Positions 9,670 through 17,523 of a stretch of DNA of 64,000 bases are shown piece after piece (position 1 is the stretch's first letter; every line of letters begins with the position of its first letter). The DNA is taken from the NCBI RefSeq assembly GCF_003048255.1, contig NZ_CP028487.1:620001-684000 (forward strand), read 5' to 3'. Origin of the DNA: Yersinia massiliensis (GTDB lineage: Bacteria; Pseudomonadota; Gammaproteobacteria; Enterobacterales; Enterobacteriaceae). The notes beneath the pieces are model-generated. The model was not told where the DNA came from, did no database searches, and worked only from the letters and a program-made list of their open reading frames with translations. The position numbers and the translations under genes are program-made.

Positions 9670-10547
9670 AATGTTTTCCTCAGCATTTTTCTTATTATTA
9701 CTAGCCCAGCAATTTCACTGGCGATTACGTAATAAAAAATCATCCGACCAATAGGGTGGTCCCACATTGAATTCATTGTGGCTGGGTCAATAAAATAAAG
9801 AAGTAATGAAAATAATATTGGCATAAGTGATATTATGTTCACAGACATCCGAGTTTGTGCAGTCATCACAGCTTTTTTCTGTTCGGCTGTTTTATTTTTT
9901 GTGGTCACCGAGGACAGCCGGCTTGTCAGTTCCCTCAATTGCCCACCTTGTTGAAGATTCAGTAAGATTATAGTGATAAGAAAAAAGAACTCTGGGTAGT
10001 TAAATCGCTTATAGGAGTCATATAAAACAGACTCTGGGGATTCTCCTACATTCAGTTTTCGGCAAATTAAATTGAGTTCATTGCCTAATGGCCCTTTTAT
10101 TTCATTGCCACAGCGCTCTAATACTTGATTAATGCTCGCACCACTGCTGGCGGCCATATTAATCATCAATAGGACCTCAGGAAAGTCATTGTTAAAATGA
10201 GACCGATGAATCTTTCTTGAAATCTTCAATTGAAAGAATACGATGCTGCTAATGGTGAAGATAAAAACAAAAATATTATCTATATGAAACCAATATAAGT
10301 TAGAAATGAAAACTAAAGTTGAATATATAACCGGAGCGATTATATGCTTGTTGTTTCTTTCGATGATAATATTTGATATGTAACTGGTCCATTCTGATAA
10401 TATCCTTCTGTAAAATGAAAGAAAATGCACTTTATCTTTTGAGGGTTTGAATTCAGCATTACTAATGAATTTTTTTATTTTTATCCATTTTAAGTTAGTT
10501 AGTGCGAATAAAATAATGCCAGAAAAAAGCAATATGTAATAAGTCAT
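9666..10547 (-). CDS. tadB: Tad inner-membrane platform protein TadB
   Basis: This 293-residue protein is built like TadC: an N-terminal helix, a helical pair near residues 75-105, a T2SS-F domain (about 125-250, with LLMINMAASSGASINQVLERC and LLNLQQGGQLRELTSRLS) and C-terminal membrane helices. It starts at the last base of the tadA stop, so translation is coupled. TadB is expected to contact TadA and transmit ATPase action to pilin extraction. Confidence 0.85.
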   Translation of the reverse strand: MTYYILLFSGIILFALTNLKWIKIKKFISNAEFKPSKDKVHFLSFYRRILSEWTSYISNIIIERNNKHIIAPVIYSTLVFISNLYWFHIDNIFVFIFTISSIVFFQLKISRKIHRSHFNNDFPEVLLMINMAASSGASINQVLERCGNEIKGPLGNELNLICRKLNVGESPESVLYDSYKRFNYPEFFFLITIILLNLQQGGQLRELTSRLSSVTTKNKTAEQKKAVMTAQTRMSVNIISLMPILFSLLLYFIDPATMNSMWDHPIGRMIFYYVIASEIAGLVIIRKMLRKTL

Positions 10548-11830
10548 TATTTCACCAAGGGGAATATACTGATAAGCTCATTTGATAAATTGAAAATATC
10601 AGCATTTCTTCTTACTGAAGAACGACTCAATAAACCATGATTAGTAAATTTTCCTTGAATCTTGCCTTCCTCATCACGTTCTTTATTGGCTTTGAATGTA
10701 AATATATCCTGTAGAACGACATTCTCACCTTCCATTCCCATAATTTCACTGATATAGCATATCTTGCGCGAGCCGTCATTCATCCGGGAAACTTGAACAA
10801 TAAGATTTATCGCAGATGCGATATTACGTCGAATAGTTAATATAGGCATGTTAACTGGCCCCATCATGATCATACTTTCCAATCGAGTAATCGCATCACG
10901 AGGTGAGTTTGCATGCAGTGTTGACATCGAGCCATTATGGCCCGTGTTCATGGCCTGGAGCATTTCAAATGTTTCCTCGCCTCTGCACTCTCCAATAATT
11001 ATCCTATCAGGCCGCATACGTAAGGAGTTAACAACCAAATCTCTCATAGAAATTTGCCCAGTATTCTCCAGGCCAGCTAAGCGTGTTTCCATCCGTACAA
11101 CATGAGGTTGTTCAAGATTTAGCTCTGCTGCATCTTCCAATGTAATCACTCTTTCATTTTCAGAGATATACTTTGATAATGCGTTGAGTAAAGTCGTTTT
11201 GCCCGATCCTGTTCCGCCAGAGATAACAATATTTATTCGGCAACTGGCTGCAATAATGAGGAAATTTGCCATATCACTGCTCATTGCGCCCATATCGACT
11301 AAGTCTTCTAACTTTCTTTTATTATTACTAAATTTTCGGATAGAAAGAGCAGTACCATCTAAAGCAATGGGATTTATTACGGCATTGATTCGGCTCCCGT
11401 CAATAAGCCGAGCATCAGCAAGAGGTCTACCTTCGTCTATACGGCGGTTTACCCGTTGCATTAAGCGTTTGGTAATATCTGTTAGTTGCTTGTTATTAAT
11501 AAAGCGCTGATGACTTAAACTGATTAAGCCAAAACGTTCAATAAATACTTTGTCAGGTCCATTGACCATAATATCGCTAATAGAATCATCTTCCATCAAT
11601 TCTCTTAGCGGCCCGAACCCCGTTATTTCATCTGTAATCATTACGATAATATTTTTCTGATCTTGGGTGGTTAACTGATGCTCGTTATCATTAAATATTT
11701 CATAAAAAGTTTGTGAGATTAGGTTGTTAAGCTTGGCATAGTCATTAATAAGATATTCTACTTTATCAATATCAATGTTGGCCAACATTTTTTCTCGAAT
11801 AATTTCCTGTGTGGTTAATGATATTTTCAT
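10547..11830 (-). CDS. tadA: Tad pilus assembly ATPase TadA (CpaF family)
   Basis: This 427-residue secretion ATPase of the VirB11/CpaF group has an N-terminal domain (about 1-190), Walker A GGTGSGKTT at residues 205-213, the Asp-box region ITLEDAAELNL, Walker B-type DRIIIGECRGEE and the His-box MNTGHNGSMSTLHANSP. TadA hydrolyses ATP in the cytoplasm to drive Flp pilus assembly. AAGG stands at a good distance before the ATG at 11830. It is flanked by tadZ (3 bp gap) and tadB (1 bp overlap). Confidence 0.93.
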   Translation of the reverse strand: MKISLTTQEIIREKMLANIDIDKVEYLINDYAKLNNLISQTFYEIFNDNEHQLTTQDQKNIIVMITDEITGFGPLRELMEDDSISDIMVNGPDKVFIERFGLISLSHQRFINNKQLTDITKRLMQRVNRRIDEGRPLADARLIDGSRINAVINPIALDGTALSIRKFSNNKRKLEDLVDMGAMSSDMANFLIIAASCRINIVISGGTGSGKTTLLNALSKYISENERVITLEDAAELNLEQPHVVRMETRLAGLENTGQISMRDLVVNSLRMRPDRIIIGECRGEETFEMLQAMNTGHNGSMSTLHANSPRDAITRLESMIMMGPVNMPILTIRRNIASAINLIVQVSRMNDGSRKICYISEIMGMEGENVVLQDIFTFKANKERDEEGKIQGKFTNHGLLSRSSVRRNADIFNLSNELISIFPLVK

Positions 11831-11833
11831 TAT

Positions 11834-12967
11834 TTACCTTTTTATTGCTAATGTTTTTGTGAAGCTATTAATCCATGCAATGTTACACTTGGATGTGTCA
11901 GTTCGCATGCCTAGTGTTTGTTTGGTTAATTCAGTGATTAGTTTTTTTCGACGACCAAAATATTTTTTGTCACTGATTGAGCTATTTTCTTTGCTTATAT
12001 AAGGGATCTTGATATCAATTTTCCGACCTAATAAAGACGGTATGTCAGATGTATCTAGCATATCTTTTGTGACGACTCTACTTTCATTTAAGCAAATAAT
12101 TAATTTAATGCCACGTTTGTTATCCCTCTTGAATCTTGAGTGAATGTCGATGAATTCTTTAGCAGTGCGAACTGATGTCATACTATTATCCAGTAGAATA
12201 ATAATGCAGTTGGAATATTCAACATAATCAGTCAGTTTTTCTTTTGTCGAATTATGAATTGGTTGATCAAATACGACAAAGTTATACTTATGACTTTCTT
12301 TAGTGCTAATGTCATTTAGATTTTTATCTTTACTTTGCATGAGGTCAAAGTTTTTCTGATACTCAGTTAAATCACTTGCTATTTTCTTTTCTGTGATAAG
12401 GTCAAGATCTTGTGAACCGTTATTACCTTGCAATAATAAAGTGGGTAATTTTTTTATTTGAACGACCTCATGTGCTAAATGATAACTAAGTAGGGTCGTG
12501 CCTATTCCTCCTTTACAGCCAAGCACGCTGATAAAGAATGCTTTTCTATCTTTTTCTACCTGAATACCTTTAAGTAAAAGTTGTGTTAGCTCCGCTGATT
12601 GTGACTGTATATTTAAGTATAAAACCCCCCGTTCAGTTAGCTGTTGCGCGATAGAGATTGAGTCAACATCACCTACTAATACACACCAGCAGTGACGCGA
12701 GATATAGTTATTTGCTAAAGCCAATAGTTCATCAACATTACTATTATCACCGATGTCAACAATAACACCGCTGGTTTGATCCGATAAACTAACAGACGGT
12801 ACATTGAAAATATCTTTGTTGATCTCATTAATATTATTCATGTCGGCAAGCCGAATTTGTTCGGAAACTACCTCAATGAGCCAATGCCTATTAGAAATAA
12901 TCGTGATGCTATCCTTTACCTTGCGCTCTTTTCTACTGATCAGATCCTTGTTAAGAATTAATTGCAT
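11834..12967 (-). CDS. tadZ: Tad localisation protein TadZ (atypical ParA/MinD-like)
   Basis: This 377-residue protein has an N-terminal receiver-like region (about 25-130) and a ParA/MinD-type domain. The expected P-loop appears as GCKGGIGTTLLSYHLA: the deviant Walker A region keeps Gly-Gly-Ile-Gly-Thr-Thr but lacks the usual final Lys, a degeneration also known in other TadZ proteins. TadZ localises the Tad machine to a pole or patch on the inner membrane. It overlaps the small upstream gene by 10 bp. Confidence 0.82.
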   Translation of the reverse strand: MQLILNKDLISRKERKVKDSITIISNRHWLIEVVSEQIRLADMNNINEINKDIFNVPSVSLSDQTSGVIVDIGDNSNVDELLALANNYISRHCWCVLVGDVDSISIAQQLTERGVLYLNIQSQSAELTQLLLKGIQVEKDRKAFFISVLGCKGGIGTTLLSYHLAHEVVQIKKLPTLLLQGNNGSQDLDLITEKKIASDLTEYQKNFDLMQSKDKNLNDISTKESHKYNFVVFDQPIHNSTKEKLTDYVEYSNCIIILLDNSMTSVRTAKEFIDIHSRFKRDNKRGIKLIICLNESRVVTKDMLDTSDIPSLLGRKIDIKIPYISKENSSISDKKYFGRRKKLITELTKQTLGMRTDTSKCNIAWINSFTKTLAIKR

Positions 12968-13227
12968 ACATCACCATTGTCACTAGCGTTTTTCTTGTTG
13001 TTGTTAACAGCACACCCGAATGCACTATTTTTTACTGAACGATAGTCATTATGTTGATAAGTACAGGGCTTATATCCTTTTTTTCCTTTACACGCTGTCT
13101 TACTTTTAACAGTGTTTTTTCCCTTTTTTAAAGTAAAGGAATAGTCGTCTTCAACCGGATTTATTATTATTTTTGCTTGAGATAAATTGGAGCTGAGCAG
13201 TACTCCAATCATTATTAATAATTTCAT
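12958..13227 (-). CDS. Short secreted RcpB/CpaD-like protein in the tad operon
   Basis: This 89-residue protein has a signal peptide (cut likely after SQA, residue 18) and a Lys/Asn-rich mature part with four cysteines. The end reads NSAFGCAVNNNKKNASDNGD, which resembles the FGCA-x-NNL signature near the C-terminus of CpaD/RcpB-type proteins. It sits exactly where rcpB stands in tad operons, overlapping rcpA by 4 bp and tadZ by 10 bp, so it is surely translated. It is much shorter than typical RcpB/CpaD (roughly 180-220 residues) and has no lipobox. It may be a reduced secretin-associated factor; the homology is suggestive only. Confidence 0.7.
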   Translation of the reverse strand: MKLLIMIGVLLSSNLSQAKIIINPVEDDYSFTLKKGKNTVKSKTACKGKKGYKPCTYQHNDYRSVKNSAFGCAVNNNKKNASDNGDVCN

Positions 13228-14540
13228 TTTATAAAACCACCTTTACGCATAAATTCTTTTGCCATTTTTTCTCTTTTAATCTCCATAATATGGGTGAAAT
13301 TAAAGAGACGTTCGAGGGTAGATGTTTGCATGAAACCGGGTAGTTCCACTTCTTGCTTTGATACTGGTTTTACCAGGTTTACTGTCGCGATCACGACTAA
13401 TTCAGTTTGTCTTTGTTCGGTATGCGCATTACGGAAGAATGCACCTAGTATCGGTATATCGCCTATAAAGGGTATTTTTTTGAGCGATTCTCTTTCTGTG
13501 TTGCTGATAAGGCCACCCAAAATAAAACTTTCTCCGTCCCCCAGCTCTAATGTAGTCGCGGCTTTGCGTGTTCTCAATGAAGGATAAGAATCCCCACCCT
13601 TAGCATCAAATAGCTTGTCAATGCTGCTGACCTCTTCATTTAGAAGGATACGTATACGTTTGCTTTCATTGACTTTTGCACCAACATTGAGTTTGATGCC
13701 AAATTCTTTATAAGTGACTGTTTGGCTATTTTCTGTTGATAAGACAATTGGTATTTCACCGCCAACCAAAAATGACGCGCTTTCGCCCGATAAGACGGAG
13801 AGATTGGGCTCAGCTAAAATCCGTGCAATTGATTCATCATTGATGGCGTGAACGAGTGTGCTAATCCCATTGGCATTGAATTTTATAAACTGGAATGAAC
13901 CAATGGCATCTCCTACCGTATTCCAATCTATGCCGATATTCTCAGTGAAGTCTTTGGTGACCTCAGCAATGGTCAGCTTGACATTCACTTGATTAGATTG
14001 TGTAACGCTTATCTTATTAATCAGACGAGAATAATCGGGCGTGCTAAAATATTGTTCCTTACCGATCGTTTCTTTCTTGCTACCAATCGCTTCCCCCACA
14101 ATACTGACGATAGTATCTTTAGCCTCTTCGGACGCAACTTCTCCAGTTAGAACGTAGCTAGTCTCTATTTTATCAATTTCAACTTTACTATTAGGGTACT
14201 CAATATTTATTCTTTTATTTACAGCATTGATGATGCTGTTTACAACAACGGTTCTCTTTGTGATTTCTTTATTTTCATCGTTTAATAATATTAATTCTGC
14301 AGTGCCCTCTGTTTTGGCATAAACAATAATACTATTTTTACCCACTAACTCATAGTCGGCTACCTCTGCGGATGAAATAAAAACAGTTTCTATCTCTTCT
14401 TGAGTCTTGACAATGTATGACTCCCCCGGAGATATATAAACTGATTTCGCATTAGCTTTATTAAATGCTATTAGAATAAGAGCAATAATAAATAAGGAAA
14501 ATAAATTCCAACTTAGATACTTTATTTTGGTTAATCTCAT
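13224..14540 (-). CDS. rcpA: Tad outer-membrane secretin RcpA (CpaC)
   Basis: This 438-residue protein has a signal peptide (to about residue 32, ending NKANA), an N-terminal pilus/BON-type region (about 33-170) and a C-terminal secretin domain (about 225-405) with ILAEPNLSVLSGESASFLVG and the closing IPFIGDIPILGAFFR motif. It forms the gated outer-membrane channel for the Flp fibre. It overlaps rcpC by 4 bp and the small rcpB-like gene by 4 bp. Confidence 0.9.
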   Translation of the reverse strand: MRLTKIKYLSWNLFSLFIIALILIAFNKANAKSVYISPGESYIVKTQEEIETVFISSAEVADYELVGKNSIIVYAKTEGTAELILLNDENKEITKRTVVVNSIINAVNKRINIEYPNSKVEIDKIETSYVLTGEVASEEAKDTIVSIVGEAIGSKKETIGKEQYFSTPDYSRLINKISVTQSNQVNVKLTIAEVTKDFTENIGIDWNTVGDAIGSFQFIKFNANGISTLVHAINDESIARILAEPNLSVLSGESASFLVGGEIPIVLSTENSQTVTYKEFGIKLNVGAKVNESKRIRILLNEEVSSIDKLFDAKGGDSYPSLRTRKAATTLELGDGESFILGGLISNTERESLKKIPFIGDIPILGAFFRNAHTEQRQTELVVIATVNLVKPVSKQEVELPGFMQTSTLERLFNFTHIMEIKREKMAKEFMRKGGFIK

Positions 14541-15376
14541 CCTCTTAGCTCTCTTACTGTGTGTAGTTTAGGGAAGATGTCATGTAGACTTTTTGAACGA
14601 TGGCTGTCATTACCCAATCTAACCTTGGGCACAAGAAGAATGTCACCCGCTTTCTCTGCCATATGTATTAGATCCAGTTCATCTGTATGTATTATGGCAT
14701 CTATATAACCAGTAAATATCTCATCAGTCTTTTGATTACTTTTATTTTTTTCTGATAACTCGCTTGAAGAATACTTTTTTATCCTTATTACTTGTATGTT
14801 AGAAATGACATTAGTTAATAAGTAGTTTTGTGATTTTCTATCATTAAATTCATTTGTGTCTATGTTAATGCTGTTTTCTAATCCTTTTCTCTTATCGGTT
14901 TCACGTGTTCTTAGTTGAAGCATTATCATATCGCCAATACTTAATGCATCGAGTAAATATGCTTCTTCTTGTGTAATATTGAATCTGTAGATAAGTTCAT
15001 TATTCTTTAATGTTAACTGGCTAAATTCACGGCTTTCCGGTGAAACCAACATATCATTAGTAATGTAAGATCCTGCTGTAATATTTGATTTCAATAAGTG
15101 ACTATTGATCATCTTAATATTTGAAATATCACTATTTATTAGTTCACTTGATTTGCTAACCATGATTTTATTGAGTTCGTAATCCTCACTCGTTAGTATT
15201 TTACCTGAGGGTAGGGGGCGTGTTGCTTGTGCTAGTAAAATATCAACATTTTGCTCTTTTTTCTGTTCGCCAAAGCTTGTGAGGTTATTCGCATCATCTT
15301 TATTATTGTTCAGGATACCTGCGACACCGACTGTCACAATTACGAGTGAAAATAATAGAATAAGCTTACGGTTCAT
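14537..15376 (-). CDS. rcpC: Tad pilus assembly protein RcpC (CpaB)
   Basis: This 279-residue protein has an N-terminal membrane anchor or signal (residues 4-22), followed by a SAF/CpaB-type region (LPSGKILTSEDYELNKIMV and later AGSYITNDMLVSPESREF). CpaB/RcpC proteins act in the periplasm and are needed for Flp assembly or modification. The stop overlaps rcpA (ATGA), and tadV lies 43 bp upstream. Sequence conservation is lower than in TadA or RcpA, so the call leans on context plus the SAF pattern. Confidence 0.83.
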   Translation of the reverse strand: MNRKLILLFSLVIVTVGVAGILNNNKDDANNLTSFGEQKKEQNVDILLAQATRPLPSGKILTSEDYELNKIMVSKSSELINSDISNIKMINSHLLKSNITAGSYITNDMLVSPESREFSQLTLKNNELIYRFNITQEEAYLLDALSIGDMIMLQLRTRETDKRKGLENSINIDTNEFNDRKSQNYLLTNVISNIQVIRIKKYSSSELSEKNKSNQKTDEIFTGYIDAIIHTDELDLIHMAEKAGDILLVPKVRLGNDSHRSKSLHDIFPKLHTVRELRG

Positions 15377-15419
15377 TATGAATGACCTTCATATTGTTGG
15401 AGTAGTAATAACTTAATGT

Positions 15420-15842
15420 TTAGAGATACAGCGATAATAAGAAACCTAATGCGATTGCCACGGCATAGGGAACTCCCCTGCGTTGAATATCTGCACGATT
15501 GATCAACATTCCTATCATCATTACGACACCTCCCATGATGGCGGTATAGAGGATGAAGTTCAGCGATTGCTCTGCCGTTAAAGCCAAGAGCAATACGGTG
15601 ATCAATTTAACATCACCTCCGCCGATCAATTTAAAATGGAATAGGATATAACCTACTATCAATGCAACTAACGGAATGACAACACTAACTGTATTGTGTT
15701 GGGTAAAGCTAATAACTAAGGTTGTGAGCGCTATAGTGATAATTGATTTATTAGTTACGATTCGGTGGCGAATATCACTGTAACAAACCACCAATAGCTG
15801 TAGCACTAATATAATAATGAGCAATATACTAAGGATGTCCAA
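15420..15842 (-). CDS. tadV: Tad prepilin peptidase TadV (CpaA)
   Basis: This 140-residue aspartic peptidase of the type IV prepilin peptidase family is all membrane helices with the two catalytic aspartates in place: Asp23 in YSDIRHRIV and Asp77 in GGGDVKL (the GxGD motif). It lacks the N-terminal methylase domain, as usual for TadV. It should cleave the leaders of Flp, TadE and TadF at the cytoplasmic face. It lies between flp and rcpC. Confidence 0.9.
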   Translation of the reverse strand: MDILSILLIIILVLQLLVVCYSDIRHRIVTNKSIITIALTTLVISFTQHNTVSVVIPLVALIVGYILFHFKLIGGGDVKLITVLLLALTAEQSLNFILYTAIMGGVVMMIGMLINRADIQRRGVPYAVAIALGFLLSLYL

Positions 15843-15917
15843 GACGATTCCTTATGTTATTTAGTAATATGGCAACCTTAAGTTGCCATATTGGAGACAA
15901 TAGATTGTTACTATCAA

Positions 15918-16118
15918 TTAGCTGTTAGTAACAGAGGCTTTGGCTGCGGTCACCAAATCAGTGACAAGAGTTGTTAATGGTGTTTTAGCCGCCGTAATAA
16001 GGATACCTGCTAAAGCAATAATCATTACATATTCAATAATTGAACCGCGGTTATCTTTCATAAACGCTTCGGTTTTCAGTTGTGCAGTAACATAGCCTTT
16101 AGTGATTAAGTTCATCAT
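15918..16118 (-). CDS. flp: Flp-type major pilin precursor
   Basis: This 66-residue prepilin has a hydrophilic leader of about 25 residues, then GSIIEYVMIIALAGILI and a short C-terminal tail. It is the major subunit of the Tad pilus. The AGGAAA before ATG 16118 is a good ribosome site. In most Flp pilins Gly is followed by four residues and then Glu-Tyr. Here only three residues (Ser-Ile-Ile) lie between Gly25 and Glu29, so either cleavage is after Arg24 or Glu sits at +4. Only one flp copy is present in the operon. Confidence 0.9.
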   Translation of the reverse strand: MMNLITKGYVTAQLKTEAFMKDNRGSIIEYVMIIALAGILITAAKTPLTTLVTDLVTAAKASVTNS

Positions 16119-16310
16119 ATTGTTTTCCTTTAAATTAATGGGGCATTCCCGTTATTTGTCTACTATACTCATCGAATGTTTCTCTACACGTTACGAATCA
16201 ATATTTTCGTCTCGTTCGTAGTGGTAGCTATTAAATGGTTTTTTGGGGGCGAATACCTTTTTGTTATCATCATTTAATCTTGTTTATTTATTCTCATCTT
16301 AATAATGATA
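16119..16310. other. flp leader/promoter region
   Basis: These 192 bp of AT-rich DNA lie between the regulator gene and flp, both on the minus strand. The flp promoter should be here. I see no clear operator or terminator beyond T-rich runs near 16245-16290. Confidence 0.4.
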
Positions 16311-16907
16311 TTAGGAATGTGGGCCATCACCATTAAATAAGATGATAACGATTAAGATTGAGAGAAATGAAAGCCAGCAGAATGAAAAGAATGCCAGTAA
16401 AGAGATCAGTTTCTTCCAGTGGTAACTTTGTAAAAAATTGGGCTTGACCGGTGGTTGAGGTGCTAATGTCGGTACATTCTTTGTTATCAATGGAATGGGC
16501 ATGGCTAGGGGGGGATTCACCATTATCGGTGTTGCATTATCGCTAATCTGCTGCTCAGCCTTATGACAAACTGCCATTTGGCTGACTGTCCCAGTATAGC
16601 GAACACCTTTACGTGGAATTGTATGGATAAGTGATTCTTTCAGCCCCACCTGTACAAATGCCTTACGTAGCATATAGAGTTGCCCGTAATAGCTACTTTC
16701 ACTGACTGCACCTCGCTGCTCTTTCCACACCTCATTGATAATTTGTTCTTTCTCAGTAATGCCATTTAGTAATAGCTGTAAAAATCTGAGATTGTTCTCA
16801 GTCAAAATTGCCACTTTATTATCGGGGCCGTTTAAGCTACGTTGTGCGGGCGAGAATAGCACTGATCCTTCCAATTTAAACACGATATCATTTTTCTCCA
16901 TATTCAA
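16311..16907 (-). CDS. ToxR/CadC-like membrane-bound winged-helix regulator next to tad locus
   Basis: This 198-residue protein has an OmpR/ToxR-type winged-helix domain at residues 8-105 (EQIINEVWKEQRGAVSESSY, then the wing IHTIPRKGVRYTG). A Pro-rich linker follows, then one membrane helix near residues 170-192. Only a few residues remain beyond the helix, so it lacks a real periplasmic sensor domain. It stands directly upstream of flp on the same strand and shares the island's AT-rich composition, so it is a likely local regulator of the pilus operon, though target genes are inference. The ATG two codons inside (16901) is an alternative start. Confidence 0.75.
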   Translation of the reverse strand: MNMEKNDIVFKLEGSVLFSPAQRSLNGPDNKVAILTENNLRFLQLLLNGITEKEQIINEVWKEQRGAVSESSYYGQLYMLRKAFVQVGLKESLIHTIPRKGVRYTGTVSQMAVCHKAEQQISDNATPIMVNPPLAMPIPLITKNVPTLAPQPPVKPNFLQSYHWKKLISLLAFFSFCWLSFLSILIVIILFNGDGPHS

Positions 16908-17460
16908 GGCTCCCTATTCTGTATAAGATTAATGCATGTTCTTTGAGTGTTTTAGTCATTTACCCTGCCATAGATAAGTTATTTATTGCTATGTAGGTAC
17001 TTCTCTTTGAGTGTTTTTATGGTGAAGATTATTTCTATCATTAATAATGGTAGTGAGTGAATCTGACGGCTTACGTTATAATTCTCATTTATCTTAATAC
17101 TTAATCTATCTATTCTTGCATGATAAATTTGTCATTAACAAGTCAGCATTTCTACTAATTATGGAATTAGTTATTATTTATCATTACTATTTCTCAGTAT
17201 TTTTATATTTCATTGTATTTTATATTTTTTATTGTTAATTAGATTGTGAGTAGTATTAGAGGCTTATATATCTTTGAATTTCTATTATGTTTTTATAGCT
17301 AAAACTATAATTTTTATTTTCTATAAGCTATACATCAGACACATTAAGTGAATGAGCAGCAGATGCTTGAATCCGCGTTGAGATGGAAACATTTGGAGTA
17401 ATAACCACTTTACTCAAACTTATTGTTATTTAAGCTGGGCTGAGTTTCTCTAAGGCGATA
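16908..17460. other. AT-rich gene-free boundary of the tad island
   Basis: About 550 bp of very AT-rich sequence without a credible ORF separate the regulator from the cus operon terminator. It must hold the regulator's promoter. I see no tRNA, integrase remnant or obvious attachment repeat that would mark an island end. Confidence 0.5.
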
Positions 17461-17501
17461 AAGAAAAAGCCCTAAATCCGGAGAAACAGGACATAGGGCT
17501 T
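17461..17501 (-). terminator. Rho-independent terminator of the cus operon
   Basis: On the minus strand AAGCCCTA pairs with TAGGGCTT (plus-strand arms 17467-17474 and 17494-17501). The hairpin is followed directly by TTTTTCTT, so it is a good intrinsic terminator 23 bp after the cusA stop. Confidence 0.85.
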
Positions 17502-17523
17502 GTGCGAATCTCTGTTGAGATGC

